DNA of 64,000 nt. Source: Caryophanales bacterium UBA4951. Its GTDB lineage: Bacteria > Bacillota_I > Bacilli_A > RFN20 > CAG-826. The DNA lies in assembly GCA_002397465.1 (NCBI GenBank), contig DHAP01000001.1, positions 1 through 64,000 on the forward strand, in the 5' to 3' direction. A program made the position numbers and the translations under genes. The notes beneath the pieces are model-generated. The model was not told the DNA's origin and did not search any database. It worked only from the letters and a program-made list of their open reading frames with translations. This document shows, piece by piece, positions 43,137-51,669 of this stretch; positions within the stretch are counted from its first letter, which is position 1, and the number at the start of each line of letters is the position of its first letter.

Positions 43137-44804
43137 TTAGGCTTGGACGCCGCCGTTGGTCTTTGAAGCTTCGGCGATGTCTTTTTGATGACGGACTTCG
43201 AGTTCTTTGTAGATGGCTGTGTATTCATCGTCGCTAAGCCCGTATTTGAAGCGGATGAGGTAATAGCCGACCGCAAAGCAGACGACGATGATGCCAATCG
43301 TGATGTAACCGACGGTCGCAAGCTGCCAGCTTTCGATTCCCGAAAGGATGTTGTTGATGGCCGTTAGATAAGAAGTCTGAGCCGACTCACCTGTTCCGTA
43401 ATAGCCGGAGTTATATAAGGATTCTTGAGTCGAGATGCCGACAACGGCAGTCGTATAGAGCCCAGAGATCATGAACGTCACATTCATGATGCCCTTTTGG
43501 AAAGCGCTGGAGAACTTGGCGTCGAGAGGCCTCCATGAGAAGGCGACCGACTCTTTTCTCTCACCGTATTTCCATTCATTGTACTCGATGGAGTTCTGGA
43601 ACATGACAAGAAGGACCAAATAGAAGATGCCTTGGGCCCCGAAGAAGAAGAAAGCCGGAATGATAAGGGTCCAAAGCGATCCGCCGAAGAACCATCCGAA
43701 TGATCCGACGGTATCAACTAGCGAAGGATCGTTATAGGCAAGAGGGTGCTCTCCGAAAATCGGGAAGGCGATGCATAAGAAGACGAGATAGCAAACGATG
43801 ATGACAACCGTCGTCGCCGTGAGAATCGTCCTTTTCTTAAAGTGTTTGATCAGAAGCGGATAAAGGCTCTGGGCGATTAAGGTCGCAACGACATAAATGA
43901 CCGAGAGAATGGTCGCGATGAAGCCACCTTTGCTGCCGCCATAACCATAGGCGAAATAGAAATAATTGACGCCAATGGTCGTGATAAGACCGCCAGCCAT
44001 GTAATACAGAAGCATGGTTATGACAGAGATTCTCAAAGGCTTGTTGCGAAGAATCTTGAAGAGATCCCTGAATTTGGTTTTGGAAGAAATCTCGTCTTGC
44101 TTAGGATCGCGTGCGTGTTCCTTGCATAAGAAGAAGACCAAAGCTTGAGAAATGAGGAACAAAGCAGAGATGATCAAGGCTGTGCCGCCATAGAACTGAG
44201 CTGTTGAAACAGGCAGTAATCCAGGAAGCAAGAAACAGACGATGTTCATGGCGAAGCCGCCGATTGTCGTGGCAATGGTCACCAAGGTTGTTATCGTGCT
44301 TCTTTCTTTTTCATCGCTCGTGAGCGAAGGAAGCATCGACCAGTAGCCGATGTCGTTCATCGTGAAGCAGAAATCCCATAAGAAATAGAAGAAGATCATC
44401 ATGCCAGTGTAGAGCCAGCCATCTCCGCCAGGCTGCACCGCATTAAACATCAAAGAGACGACGATGGCGTTTCCGATGGCGCCGATCAGGATCCATGGCC
44501 TGAATTTGCCGGTCTTGAAATGGACCTTCTCGACGATGATGCCCATGATCGGGTCGTTGAGGCCGTCCCAGATCAAGGCGATCACCAACGCAATGGTGAT
44601 GACGCTAATTTGGCTCTGATAAGTCGCCGGGTCGCTCGAGAGAACGCCGGCGTACATCGTATACTGGAGCAAGAAGGTACCGACAAGCGCGTAACAAGCA
44701 TCACGGAAGATGCCCGAAAACGGATAGTACCACTTGGTGAACTTAGGAATCTTGTCGCCGGAATAAGTTCCCGCCGTTAAACCCCTATGTTGCTTTTCTG
44801 CCAT
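43137..44804 (-). CDS. GPH-family glycoside:cation symporter
   Basis: A 555-residue, 12-helix MFS_2 carrier of the glycoside-pentoside-hexuronide family. The N-terminus WYYPFSGIFRDACYALVGTF is typical, with WDGLNDPIMGIIVEKVHFKTGKFRPW (loop 2-3, here given in parts WDGLNDPIMG and TGKFRPW). It lies convergent to the GH2 gene, so the likely substrate is a galactoside or another beta-glycoside. AAAGGAG lies nine bases upstream of the ATG. A cre-like operator is at 44863-44876. Confidence 0.88.
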   Translation of the reverse strand: MAEKQHRGLTAGTYSGDKIPKFTKWYYPFSGIFRDACYALVGTFLLQYTMYAGVLSSDPATYQSQISVITIALVIALIWDGLNDPIMGIIVEKVHFKTGKFRPWILIGAIGNAIVVSLMFNAVQPGGDGWLYTGMMIFFYFLWDFCFTMNDIGYWSMLPSLTSDEKERSTITTLVTIATTIGGFAMNIVCFLLPGLLPVSTAQFYGGTALIISALFLISQALVFFLCKEHARDPKQDEISSKTKFRDLFKILRNKPLRISVITMLLYYMAGGLITTIGVNYFYFAYGYGGSKGGFIATILSVIYVVATLIAQSLYPLLIKHFKKRTILTATTVVIIVCYLVFLCIAFPIFGEHPLAYNDPSLVDTVGSFGWFFGGSLWTLIIPAFFFFGAQGIFYLVLLVMFQNSIEYNEWKYGERKESVAFSWRPLDAKFSSAFQKGIMNVTFMISGLYTTAVVGISTQESLYNSGYYGTGESAQTSYLTAINNILSGIESWQLATVGYITIGIIVVCFAVGYYLIRFKYGLSDDEYTAIYKELEVRHQKDIAEASKTNGGVQA

Positions 44805-44862
44805 AGAATTATCTCCTTTTGTTTAAAAATTCATAAATTAGTCTAGTCGACATGCCGATGAA

Positions 44863-44876
44863 TGTAAACGCTTTCT
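44863..44876. promoter_or_regulatory. cre-like operator upstream of the GPH symporter
   Basis: TGTAAACGCTTTCT fits the CcpA consensus TGWAARCGYTWNCW at every position. It lies 59 bases before the symporter start. Carbon catabolite control is likely. Confidence 0.6.
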
Positions 44877-44911
44877 TAATCGGAGGAAACCGATTTAGTA
44901 ATCGGGTTTCC

Positions 44912-45490
44912 TTATGATTTCAGGTAATAGAAAAGTCCGTCATGTAATAGATTTTCCATGACTAATCGGTTCTTTGGAGTGTCGGTAATTTTGCCATCAA
45001 TCAGGAGCTCTGAAAAAGAGAAGAGTTCCCGGATAAAATGATTCCAATATTCAAAGATATGCTCCTGATCTTTTATCGTGGCAATGTTCAGCTGTTTCAA
45101 AAGGTCAACGCATTTGCTCTTAAAACGGTTAAAGGAACCATCATCTTCGTCAAAGCGTGGGAACGAGCGCGAATAATTGACTGCAAAGCCGCAAATCGAA
45201 GGATGAGTTAACAAAAAGTCGACCATTCCGTTGAACAAGAGGTGGAAATTGTCCGGATAGGCGCGCTTTAGGCGAATAAACTCGGCCCTAAAAGGAGCGT
45301 CTGACCATCTGCCGGTTTGGACTATGAGATTCCTTTTTGTATGAAAATGCTCATAAATAGAGCCTTCGCTTACGCCGGCGATTGAGGCAATCTCTTTTGT
45401 CGAAAGGTGATTCGCGGTGTTACGGGAACCAACAATAACTGTGGCTTCTATGATCCTTTCTTCGATGTTCTCTAATGCTGGACGTGCCAT
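44912..45490 (-). CDS. TetR/AcrR-family regulator (downstream copy)
   Basis: A 192-residue TetR-type repressor. The N-terminal HTH (about residues 8-55) reads ERIIEATVIVGSRNTANHLSTKE and VSEGSIYEHFHTKRNL. The C-terminal ligand domain is divergent and not assignable. It starts one base after the stop of a second TetR gene that shares its N-terminal plan, so they form a tandem pair that may heterodimerise. It could regulate the downstream symporter. Confidence 0.85.
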   Translation of the reverse strand: MARPALENIEERIIEATVIVGSRNTANHLSTKEIASIAGVSEGSIYEHFHTKRNLIVQTGRWSDAPFRAEFIRLKRAYPDNFHLLFNGMVDFLLTHPSICGFAVNYSRSFPRFDEDDGSFNRFKSKCVDLLKQLNIATIKDQEHIFEYWNHFIRELFSFSELLIDGKITDTPKNRLVMENLLHDGLFYYLKS

Positions 45491-45491
45491 A

Positions 45492-46061
45492 TCAGTCTCC
45501 TAAATGGCCCCTAAATGCCAATTTCGCGCAAAAACGACGATATTCGTTGCTGTCTTTGTACGAGCCGTTTAAAACAAGCTCGGCATCAATCAGCACGTTT
45601 CTTGCGAATGTTGAGTAAGCGAGAAAGCAGGCATCATCGTCGCCGAATGAAAACATCGTGAAAAGCTTCGCCTTCTTTATCGCGTCCTTTTTGAAAGCCT
45701 CGTAATTGGGCCCAGGCTTCCCGACCTTGGTGTTCCCTTCCCCATAATTCAAAAGGAAGAGGGTCTGTTCTTTATGCTTTATGAGATAAGAGAGCAAAGA
45801 TGAATATATTTCCAGAGGATCATTGACGTTTTTGGAAAGCCGCAAGCATTCAGCGTTGCAAAGACCAGAGGCTCGGAGGCAGGCAAAATGAATAAGGTTT
45901 ATCTTGCTTCCGAAGCGAGAAAAAATCAAATATTCCGAAACACCGGCTTTTTTGGCGATGTCTTTCGTCGAAAAGTTGACGTTTGCAGGACTGCTTCCAC
46001 CAATTTTAATAGTGGCGTCGATAATTTTTTCTTCAGCATCAGGGTCGGCGATTCTACCCAT
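45492..46061 (-). CDS. TetR/AcrR-family regulator (upstream copy)
   Basis: A 189-residue TetR-type regulator. The HTH (EKIIDATIKIGGSSPANV, then VSEYLIFSRFGSK) matches the adjacent copy in layout, including the extended loop before STK. The C-terminal domain is different. A weak AAGGA lies upstream of the ATG and TATAAC further up. It is the first gene of the two-regulator unit. Confidence 0.85.
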   Translation of the reverse strand: MGRIADPDAEEKIIDATIKIGGSSPANVNFSTKDIAKKAGVSEYLIFSRFGSKINLIHFACLRASGLCNAECLRLSKNVNDPLEIYSSLLSYLIKHKEQTLFLLNYGEGNTKVGKPGPNYEAFKKDAIKKAKLFTMFSFGDDDACFLAYSTFARNVLIDAELVLNGSYKDSNEYRRFCAKLAFRGHLGD

Positions 46062-46130
46062 TGTTTCAAGCTTCCTTAGTCTTTGTTGTTATATTTTACC
46101 ATTAGATAATTGACTAAATCAATTACCACT

Positions 46131-47168
46131 TCACCAGCGGTTAAACACTTTCTCGGCAAAGCCGGGGAGGTTGACGATTTCAAAGGTTTTTGCCCCATTA
46201 TTTATCCTAATCAGGCCCTTAAAAGTCCCGAAAACTTGGTTTTGAATGCTCTTGATGAGCAAAACGTTGGCTCCTCCTGCCCTAATGATCTTCGGTGTGA
46301 AAACAAGATCAATGTCACCGTTGGTTGACTGTAAAGCCCATGGTTTCATAAGCTCATCATGTCCTCTGGAATCGAGCGGTATATCAAATTTGACATCGTC
46401 TAATTTATAGACGTTATCATCGACAAACAGCATGTTTTCACTAGCGGCACTCGTGTTGCCGAATCCATAGCCGAGGTTCCAGCCAATCGTGTGCTTTCCA
46501 TCGAAAGAATTTAATGAGGACCAATACCAAGTGTTCTGATAAGTCCAAACGCCCCTGCCCCAATCAAGCACACCATAACTATCCCTATTCAAGTCGATGA
46601 ACTCATCGCCTAATTTGGCATAACCGCTCGAACGAAGGTTGTTGATCTTCTGGTTGTAATAGAAATGCCCCTTCTTTTCGAATGGGGTGGCTATCACCAT
46701 GGAATTGCCGCCTGTCGTTTCTTCCAGCACCACGTCAACCCTGAGGTCTTCTTTGTTTTTTCCGAATTCCCGCCAATAGCATTTAAGATGGCGTTTCCCA
46801 TCCTCATGGATGAAATTCATTTCCACTTTTTTGTCTTTGTAAACCGTGTCGCCTTCTTTTGATGATAATGGCAGATTTCTTTTCCCCAGGCTGAAGGCAT
46901 GCATTTCGCTTTTTTCGATGTAACCTGGCTTGTCAAAGTCAAGAATGGTCAATGAGCACAAATCCATGTATCCATTGTCGTCAATCGTCATAGCCAAGCC
47001 GCGGTGGGCGTTACCGACGTAATAATAGTCCCACTCCTTTATTCGGAGCTTAGACGCCTTGATTTTGTCTCTGTTATAGGTTTTGACGAGTGAGAAAGCG
47101 TATCCCGCCTCATTTAGATTCCCATCGTCATTCAACAAAAGACCTTCACCGAGCTTGTGCTGTTCCAT
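46131..47168 (-). CDS. DUF2804-family protein
   Basis: A 345-residue protein matching DUF2804 in layout. It has WDYYYVGNAHRGLAMTIDDNGYMDL at the N-terminal part (read as pieces WDYYYVG and MTIDDNGYMD), a central LNRDSYGVLDWGRGVWTY and a C-terminal beta-rich half with HTIGWNLGYGFG. No signal peptide or membrane helix. The family has no established function; it often looks like a lipocalin-type or glycan-binding beta fold, which is inference. GAGG lies about six bases before the ATG. Confidence 0.75.
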   Translation of the reverse strand: MEQHKLGEGLLLNDDGNLNEAGYAFSLVKTYNRDKIKASKLRIKEWDYYYVGNAHRGLAMTIDDNGYMDLCSLTILDFDKPGYIEKSEMHAFSLGKRNLPLSSKEGDTVYKDKKVEMNFIHEDGKRHLKCYWREFGKNKEDLRVDVVLEETTGGNSMVIATPFEKKGHFYYNQKINNLRSSGYAKLGDEFIDLNRDSYGVLDWGRGVWTYQNTWYWSSLNSFDGKHTIGWNLGYGFGNTSAASENMLFVDDNVYKLDDVKFDIPLDSRGHDELMKPWALQSTNGDIDLVFTPKIIRAGGANVLLIKSIQNQVFGTFKGLIRINNGAKTFEIVNLPGFAEKVFNRW

Positions 47169-47394
47169 ATGTAACCTCTTTGCTTATCATAAAACAAAGC
47201 GAACGACATGCTAAGGTAAATCGACTTAAGAGTGTTTTTATGGCTCAAAAACTCCATTATCAATAATCTAATTTCGTTAATGGTCGGCGATTCGATTTTT
47301 ATAGTTGGTCTAATCATGCCATACATGAGGAGGGAGGCGGCAAATGTAACAAAAACCAACCAACAACTTTTGTAATTATTGATATATTAAAGAC

Positions 47395-48384
47395 ATGGAG
47401 CATTTCTTCATAACCGGAGCGACCGGCCTCTTAGGCCAGACGCTTATCGGAGAACTTAAAAAAGTCGGCGAGGAAAACATCACCGCTTTCGTTTTGCCTA
47501 ACGACCCGCTCCGCGACGAACTCCCGGCTTACGTCAAAGTCCTCGAGGGGAATATTTGTGATCCATCATCTCTGGATTCTGCCATAAAAGAAAACGACAT
47601 CGTCATCCATTTGGCCGCCATGGTCTCCATCAGGAAATCAGACAACGAAAAGATGGAAAAAATCAATTATCATGGCAGCGTAAACGTCATCAACGCCGCG
47701 ATTGCCAACAAAGCCAAAAAACTAGTCTACGTCTCTTCAAGCCACGTCATAGGCTACAAAGATGGCGCTCCGATCAAGGAAAGCGACTTTGGCATGAAAA
47801 CCGAGAACATCGGGGCTTACGAAACGAGCAAAAAGAAAGCGACCGAGTATGTCTTTATGAAAGCGAGCGAAGGCTTGAATGCCTCCGTCGTCTTCCCTTC
47901 AGGCATCGTTAGCGACAACGACAAAGCCATGGGCGAGATCTCAACCCTCCTTTATAAACTCTCAACGGGAAAATTGACTTATTATCCACGCGGCGGCTAC
48001 GCTTTCGTGGATGTCCATGACGTTGCAAGAGGCATCATCGCCGCCAGCAAAGTTGGAAAAAAAGGCGAAGGATATCTGCTTTCGGGCGGCTATCTAAGCC
48101 TTGACGAAATCGATTCGATCGTCCGCGAAAGATATCCAAACCTCAAAAAAGGCAGGGTCATCCCCTTCTTCTTCGCTTATCTTGGGCTGCCTTTCATCAT
48201 GATCCATGAGAAAATCAGCCACCATAAGCCTCTTTACACCTACACCTCGTTGAAGACGATCAGGACCCACGCCTTATTCGACACAAGCAAGGCTCAGAAA
48301 GAACTAGGCATAACTTTCACCCCTTTGAAGACCAGCATCAACAACGCCCTCAGCTACATCGAAAAGACGGCTCCTAAGAAGTAA
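47395..48384 (+). CDS. NAD-dependent epimerase/dehydratase-like SDR
   Basis: A 329-residue extended SDR. The dinucleotide motif GATGLLG is at residues 8-14. IHLAAMV, the catalytic Tyr/Lys in GAYETSKKKATEY and a Ser pair in VYVSSSH are present. It is like the NAD-dependent epimerase or dihydroflavonol reductase group; no specific sugar can be named, and it could supply UDP-galactose/UDP-glucose epimerase activity. It has no ribosome site; TATATT lies six bases before the ATG, suggesting a leaderless message. Confidence 0.85.
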   Translation: MEHFFITGATGLLGQTLIGELKKVGEENITAFVLPNDPLRDELPAYVKVLEGNICDPSSLDSAIKENDIVIHLAAMVSIRKSDNEKMEKINYHGSVNVINAAIANKAKKLVYVSSSHVIGYKDGAPIKESDFGMKTENIGAYETSKKKATEYVFMKASEGLNASVVFPSGIVSDNDKAMGEISTLLYKLSTGKLTYYPRGGYAFVDVHDVARGIIAASKVGKKGEGYLLSGGYLSLDEIDSIVRERYPNLKKGRVIPFFFAYLGLPFIMIHEKISHHKPLYTYTSLKTIRTHALFDTSKAQKELGITFTPLKTSINNALSYIEKTAPKK

Positions 48385-48422
48385 CAGTCTCTTTTAGCCA
48401 TAATGGTGTTATCATTTCTTTA

Positions 48423-49403
48423 ATGCCAAACGCTTTGGTGCATTATACCTTCGCTAAGGAGAATGTCCTTGATCCATCCTCCTCTTTTCTTGATGCGACC
48501 TACGTCGGAGCCCAAGGGCCCGATCCTTTCTTTTTCTATGGCGTCCTGCCTTTAAGGAACCGTCCCCATAAAAAAGAGACGCAGTCTTTAGGCGGCGTCA
48601 CTCAGCACATGGAAATGCCGATACCATACGCCGCGATGATCGAATATGCCAAGAAGAGCCCTGACAAAGACATTTTGTTCTCGTATATCGACGGTTTGTT
48701 CATGCATTATTCCGTCGATCGTTGCTGCCACCCATACATCTTCTACAATACGGGTTTCACCGATAGGCCAACCGACAGCAAACAAGTCCAGGACTACTAC
48801 AACTTCAGCCATATGTCTTTGGAAGTCATCCTCGACGTCATTATCTCAAAACGGGAAGGGACTTTTCAGCCGATTGCCAACGTCATCAAGATCGATAAAA
48901 AAGAGCTGAAGGCCATCTCCAAAATGTGGTATATGGTCAACAAGGACGTCCAAAAAGTCAATTTCATCAACGAAAAGAGCTTTTACCGTTCTTTAATTGA
49001 CTATCAGGGGACTGAAGTCATCGCCCATGATCCTTTAGGCCTCAAGAAGCCTTTGTTCAAAGCGATATTCGGACGTTACTCCTTTCCTTATGGCCTCGTG
49101 ATGCCGAGGAACCTAAAACGGTTCGATGGCATTGATTTCCTCAATGAGGCTCATAAAGAATGGCTGATGCCGGCCGGAGAAAAGAAAAAAGAAAGCTTCG
49201 ATGACCTCTTGTCAGAAGCCAAGACCATCTACGAAATCCTGCATCATTTATTGAAAGAGGCTTATGAGGGCAAGGAATATCAAAACGAGCTTAACGTCAT
49301 CGCCTCTCACATCAACCATGAAGGCATCGTCGAAGGCTCGCCTAAAATCTATTGGAAGCTGATCTGGCCGGAATCATACATCAAAGACATCATCGAACAT
49401 TGA
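48423..49403 (+). CDS. Zinc-dependent phospholipase C-like protein (second copy)
   Basis: A 326-residue paralogue of the protein at 21240-22187. It shares PNALVHYTFAKENVL, GAQGPDPFFFYGVLP, QHMEMP and YIDGLFMHYSVDRCCHPY, carrying the candidate metal ligands. No signal peptide. It lies 38 bases after the SDR gene and its end overlaps the convergent phosphotransferase by 14 bases. The role is unknown; two copies near glycolipid and sugar genes hint at membrane lipid turnover. Confidence 0.75.
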   Translation: MPNALVHYTFAKENVLDPSSSFLDATYVGAQGPDPFFFYGVLPLRNRPHKKETQSLGGVTQHMEMPIPYAAMIEYAKKSPDKDILFSYIDGLFMHYSVDRCCHPYIFYNTGFTDRPTDSKQVQDYYNFSHMSLEVILDVIISKREGTFQPIANVIKIDKKELKAISKMWYMVNKDVQKVNFINEKSFYRSLIDYQGTEVIAHDPLGLKKPLFKAIFGRYSFPYGLVMPRNLKRFDGIDFLNEAHKEWLMPAGEKKKESFDDLLSEAKTIYEILHHLLKEAYEGKEYQNELNVIASHINHEGIVEGSPKIYWKLIWPESYIKDIIEH

Positions 49404-50454
49404 GTCTGATGATGTCTTTTATTTCTTTTTCTTTGGCTTTGATGTCCCTAAACAAAGCGAACTGACATTCGGCCCTTTTGAGGTTATGCTCCGGATAGTC
49501 AGTCTTGAAATAGACGTCACCTTCTAGATAGTCCACGAGGAAGCGGATGGCTAACTCATAGCTCATTTTTTCAATGCCGTAAGCCATATATTCGATCTCG
49601 TCGTCTTCTAAAGCGCCACGCATCTTGGGAAAATAGCCTTTGGAAAGACTGGTGAAGCCGTCGAGGGAAAAACCCACTTTTGAAAGATCGTTTTCGTCTT
49701 CGTTGGTTAATGAGCACGATGAACGGGCCGCATCTGCGAAATCATCATCGTAATAGCCCTTCATCAAGGTGTCGAAATCCACCAAGCAGATAGCCTTATC
49801 GTTCTTCTTGGAAAAGAGCAGGTTTGATATCTTCAAGTCGTTATGGGCCACACGCCTGGCTGAAAATGGATAGGCTTTGGCATAGGAAGCTTCCATAAGA
49901 ATCTCATCGATGAAGCGCAGGGCTTTTCCTTTACGGCCCACCGCATCTTTTTCCACTGATGAAACAAGCTGAGAAAGCCTCCACTCGGTATCGTGAAAAT
50001 GTGGGATCGTCTCATGAAGGACACTGGCGTCAAACCCTTCTAAGGCTATCTCGAATCCCGCCAAGGCTTTGCCGAGTTCCTCATGATGCTTTTCAGAAGA
50101 TGGGACTAAGAGGCTATAGCTGTCTTCGATATATTCAAAAGCCCTATAGAATACCCCGTCCTTCCATAGATAAGGAACGCCAGAGACGCTAAAGACGGGA
50201 GTCAAAACCCGGCCTGAGGAATGGAGCTTAAGATAAGAAGATACGGAAACGATGTTCTCCATGACCTCAACTGGTTTTTTAAAGACTGACAAATTGACTT
50301 TTTGAAGGATGTATCTTTTCTCGCCATAGTCCAAAAGATAAGTGTCGTTGATATGCCCTTGGTCCAGCTGGCTGACGTTATTTAGGCAGCCGTCAAAAGG
50401 GAAAGATGAGGCAATGCCCTTTATTTCTATTTCCTTTGCCGCTATTTCATCCAT
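49390..50454 (-). CDS. Sugar kinase of the APH/NahK-like phosphotransferase family
   Basis: A 354-residue kinase with the aminoglycoside-phosphotransferase fold. The Brenner-type motif is RVAHNDLKISNLLF and the metal-binding segment is LVDFDTLMKGYYDDDFADAAR (in parts LVDFDTLMKG and DDFADAAR). The HNDxKxxN and VDxDT pattern with DFxDAxR resembles N-acetylhexosamine 1-kinase (NahK) more than antibiotic kinases, which fits mucin or milk-oligosaccharide sugar use. That specificity is inference. TACAAT lies eight bases before the ATG with no ribosome site. The 3' end overlaps the convergent phospholipase-like gene. Confidence 0.78.
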   Translation of the reverse strand: MDEIAAKEIEIKGIASSFPFDGCLNNVSQLDQGHINDTYLLDYGEKRYILQKVNLSVFKKPVEVMENIVSVSSYLKLHSSGRVLTPVFSVSGVPYLWKDGVFYRAFEYIEDSYSLLVPSSEKHHEELGKALAGFEIALEGFDASVLHETIPHFHDTEWRLSQLVSSVEKDAVGRKGKALRFIDEILMEASYAKAYPFSARRVAHNDLKISNLLFSKKNDKAICLVDFDTLMKGYYDDDFADAARSSCSLTNEDENDLSKVGFSLDGFTSLSKGYFPKMRGALEDDEIEYMAYGIEKMSYELAIRFLVDYLEGDVYFKTDYPEHNLKRAECQFALFRDIKAKEKEIKDIIRLNVR

Positions 50455-50530
50455 TGCTTTGTATTGTAACTCATGGCATTAGGCGTATATGAGAGAAATC
50501 TCCTATTTCATTCATGTAGCAAAGAACATA

Positions 50531-50559
50531 AAGCCCTGTACAAGTCACGTACAGGGCTT
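50531..50559 (-). terminator. Terminator after the HTH-HIT-pyrophosphatase gene
   Basis: AAGCCCTGTAC and GTACAGGGCTT form an 11-bp stem. The sequence resembles the tRNA-Ser terminator at 54809-54837, and the flanking bases up to CTGGCGGAG also match. Confidence 0.7.
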
Positions 50560-50573
50560 ACACTTGGATATTC

Positions 50574-50605
50574 TGGCGGAGCAGTCGGTCGCTTATCCGA
50601 ACTAA
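50574..50605. repeat. 32-bp direct repeat, left copy (putative att site)
   Basis: Identical over 32 bases to 53942-53973 (starts TGGCGGAGCAGTCGG, ends ATCCGAACTAA). Read on the minus strand it ends in CTGCTCCGCCA, like a tRNA 3' end with CCA. The repeats bound a 3.4-kb accessory segment. Confidence 0.7.
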
Positions 50606-50607
50606 TC

Positions 50608-51669
50608 CTAGTGAAAGATTCGATGGATAAAGTACTTTTCCTGAAAAGCGACCTGTTTTTCGATTTCCTGGTCGCTGATCTCAGCTTTCCTCGGGGCGAC
50701 GATGAGTTTATCTTCGACATCGTCATCTCGTTCCAGTATGGCTATAACAATCCCATCGAATTCTTTTAGGGGTTCGCCGATTCCGAGAATGTAAGCGTCT
50801 TGCTTTTCTCCGTCTGGGGCATTGAAGGATTCGATGTAGCCGTAATTGACAGGATAGATCATTATCGGATCCTGAGGATGATGACTGCCGAGCGGGCGGT
50901 CCACCACCACGTGAACCTCTTTCCCCAAAAGAGGATGGGTTTGACGCCGATAAGCCCCTTTTTCATAAGTGGATAAGCACGGCTTTTGCGTGCCTCCAAG
51001 ACCTTTGATTTCTTGCTGGAGGGCCGGTATCCAAAACTTCTGCTGGGCAGACGTAATCTTGTAACAATCCCCGAAGAGTTCTTCTTTGCCAGCCAACCAT
51101 ATCGGGCCTTTTTCCGTCAAATCGCCATTGTGGCGCGGAATCAGATGGACGTGAAGATGGGGATCGCCATTCCCCAAAATCTCGATATTCATCTTGTCGG
51201 ATTTGAAAACACGGGAGACCGCCTCCTCGACCAAGGCCATCTCGCAGAGGAACTTCCGCTCGGTGAACCGGGGGAGTTCATGCAATTCGTGAACATGCGT
51301 TTTCGAAACGAAATAGGTGTAACCAGGAAAACGCTGGTTATCGCCCAAGCAGACGATGCCGGTGGATAGTTCAATAACGAAATTGGGATTCGTCCCGCTT
51401 AGGGCGTCAGAGACGCGCTGGCAAATGGGACAATCGTTTTCAAAAGCAGGCGTTGAAGAAGCTAAGGGTAACAGCAAATCCAAGGCCTCAGGGCCGACCT
51501 TATCAATAAGAATGGCGGCTTTATCGAAACTTAACTCTGCCGCTCCTTCCTCAAGTTTATTGACGCTCGAGCGAGAAGCGTATCCCAAGAGCTTGGCAAA
51601 GGCCTCTTGGCTCATCCCCTTGCTAAGGCGGATCTCGCGAATCCGCTGGCCGATTTCTTTCTTAGTCAT
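50608..51669 (-). CDS. HTH-HIT-inorganic pyrophosphatase fusion protein
   Basis: A 353-residue three-part protein. Residues 1-58 are a Cro/C1 (XRE) HTH (IREIRLSKGMSQEAFAKLLG). Residues 80-185 are a HIT-family nucleotide hydrolase/transferase domain with CPIC at 80-83 and the triad His171-X-His173-X-His175 (HLHVHLIPRH). Residues about 246-340 resemble the short Bacillota inorganic-pyrophosphatase-like family (KEVHVVVDRPLGS, PVNYGYIESF, DGEKQDAYILG, DDDVEDKLIVAP). Each part is recognisable by its motifs; I know of no described protein with this order. It may sense or process a nucleotide and regulate accordingly. The ATG overlaps the rhuM stop by 8 bases, so translation is coupled. Confidence 0.8.
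   Translation of the reverse strand: MTKKEIGQRIREIRLSKGMSQEAFAKLLGYASRSSVNKLEEGAAELSFDKAAILIDKVGPEALDLLLPLASSTPAFENDCPICQRVSDALSGTNPNFVIELSTGIVCLGDNQRFPGYTYFVSKTHVHELHELPRFTERKFLCEMALVEEAVSRVFKSDKMNIEILGNGDPHLHVHLIPRHNGDLTEKGPIWLAGKEELFGDCYKITSAQQKFWIPALQQEIKGLGGTQKPCLSTYEKGAYRRQTHPLLGKEVHVVVDRPLGSHHPQDPIMIYPVNYGYIESFNAPDGEKQDAYILGIGEPLKEFDGIVIAILERDDDVEDKLIVAPRKAEISDQEIEKQVAFQEKYFIHRIFH

Noticed and set aside
47132..47359. A 75-codon frame upstream of the DUF2804 gene
   Set aside because: It overlaps the DUF2804 start in another frame, has no ribosome site and no recognisable motif.
49390..50454. Phosphotransferase as an antibiotic resistance gene
   Set aside because: The HNDxKxxN and VDxDT motifs with DFxDAxR fit the NahK-like sugar kinase group better than aminoglycoside kinases.
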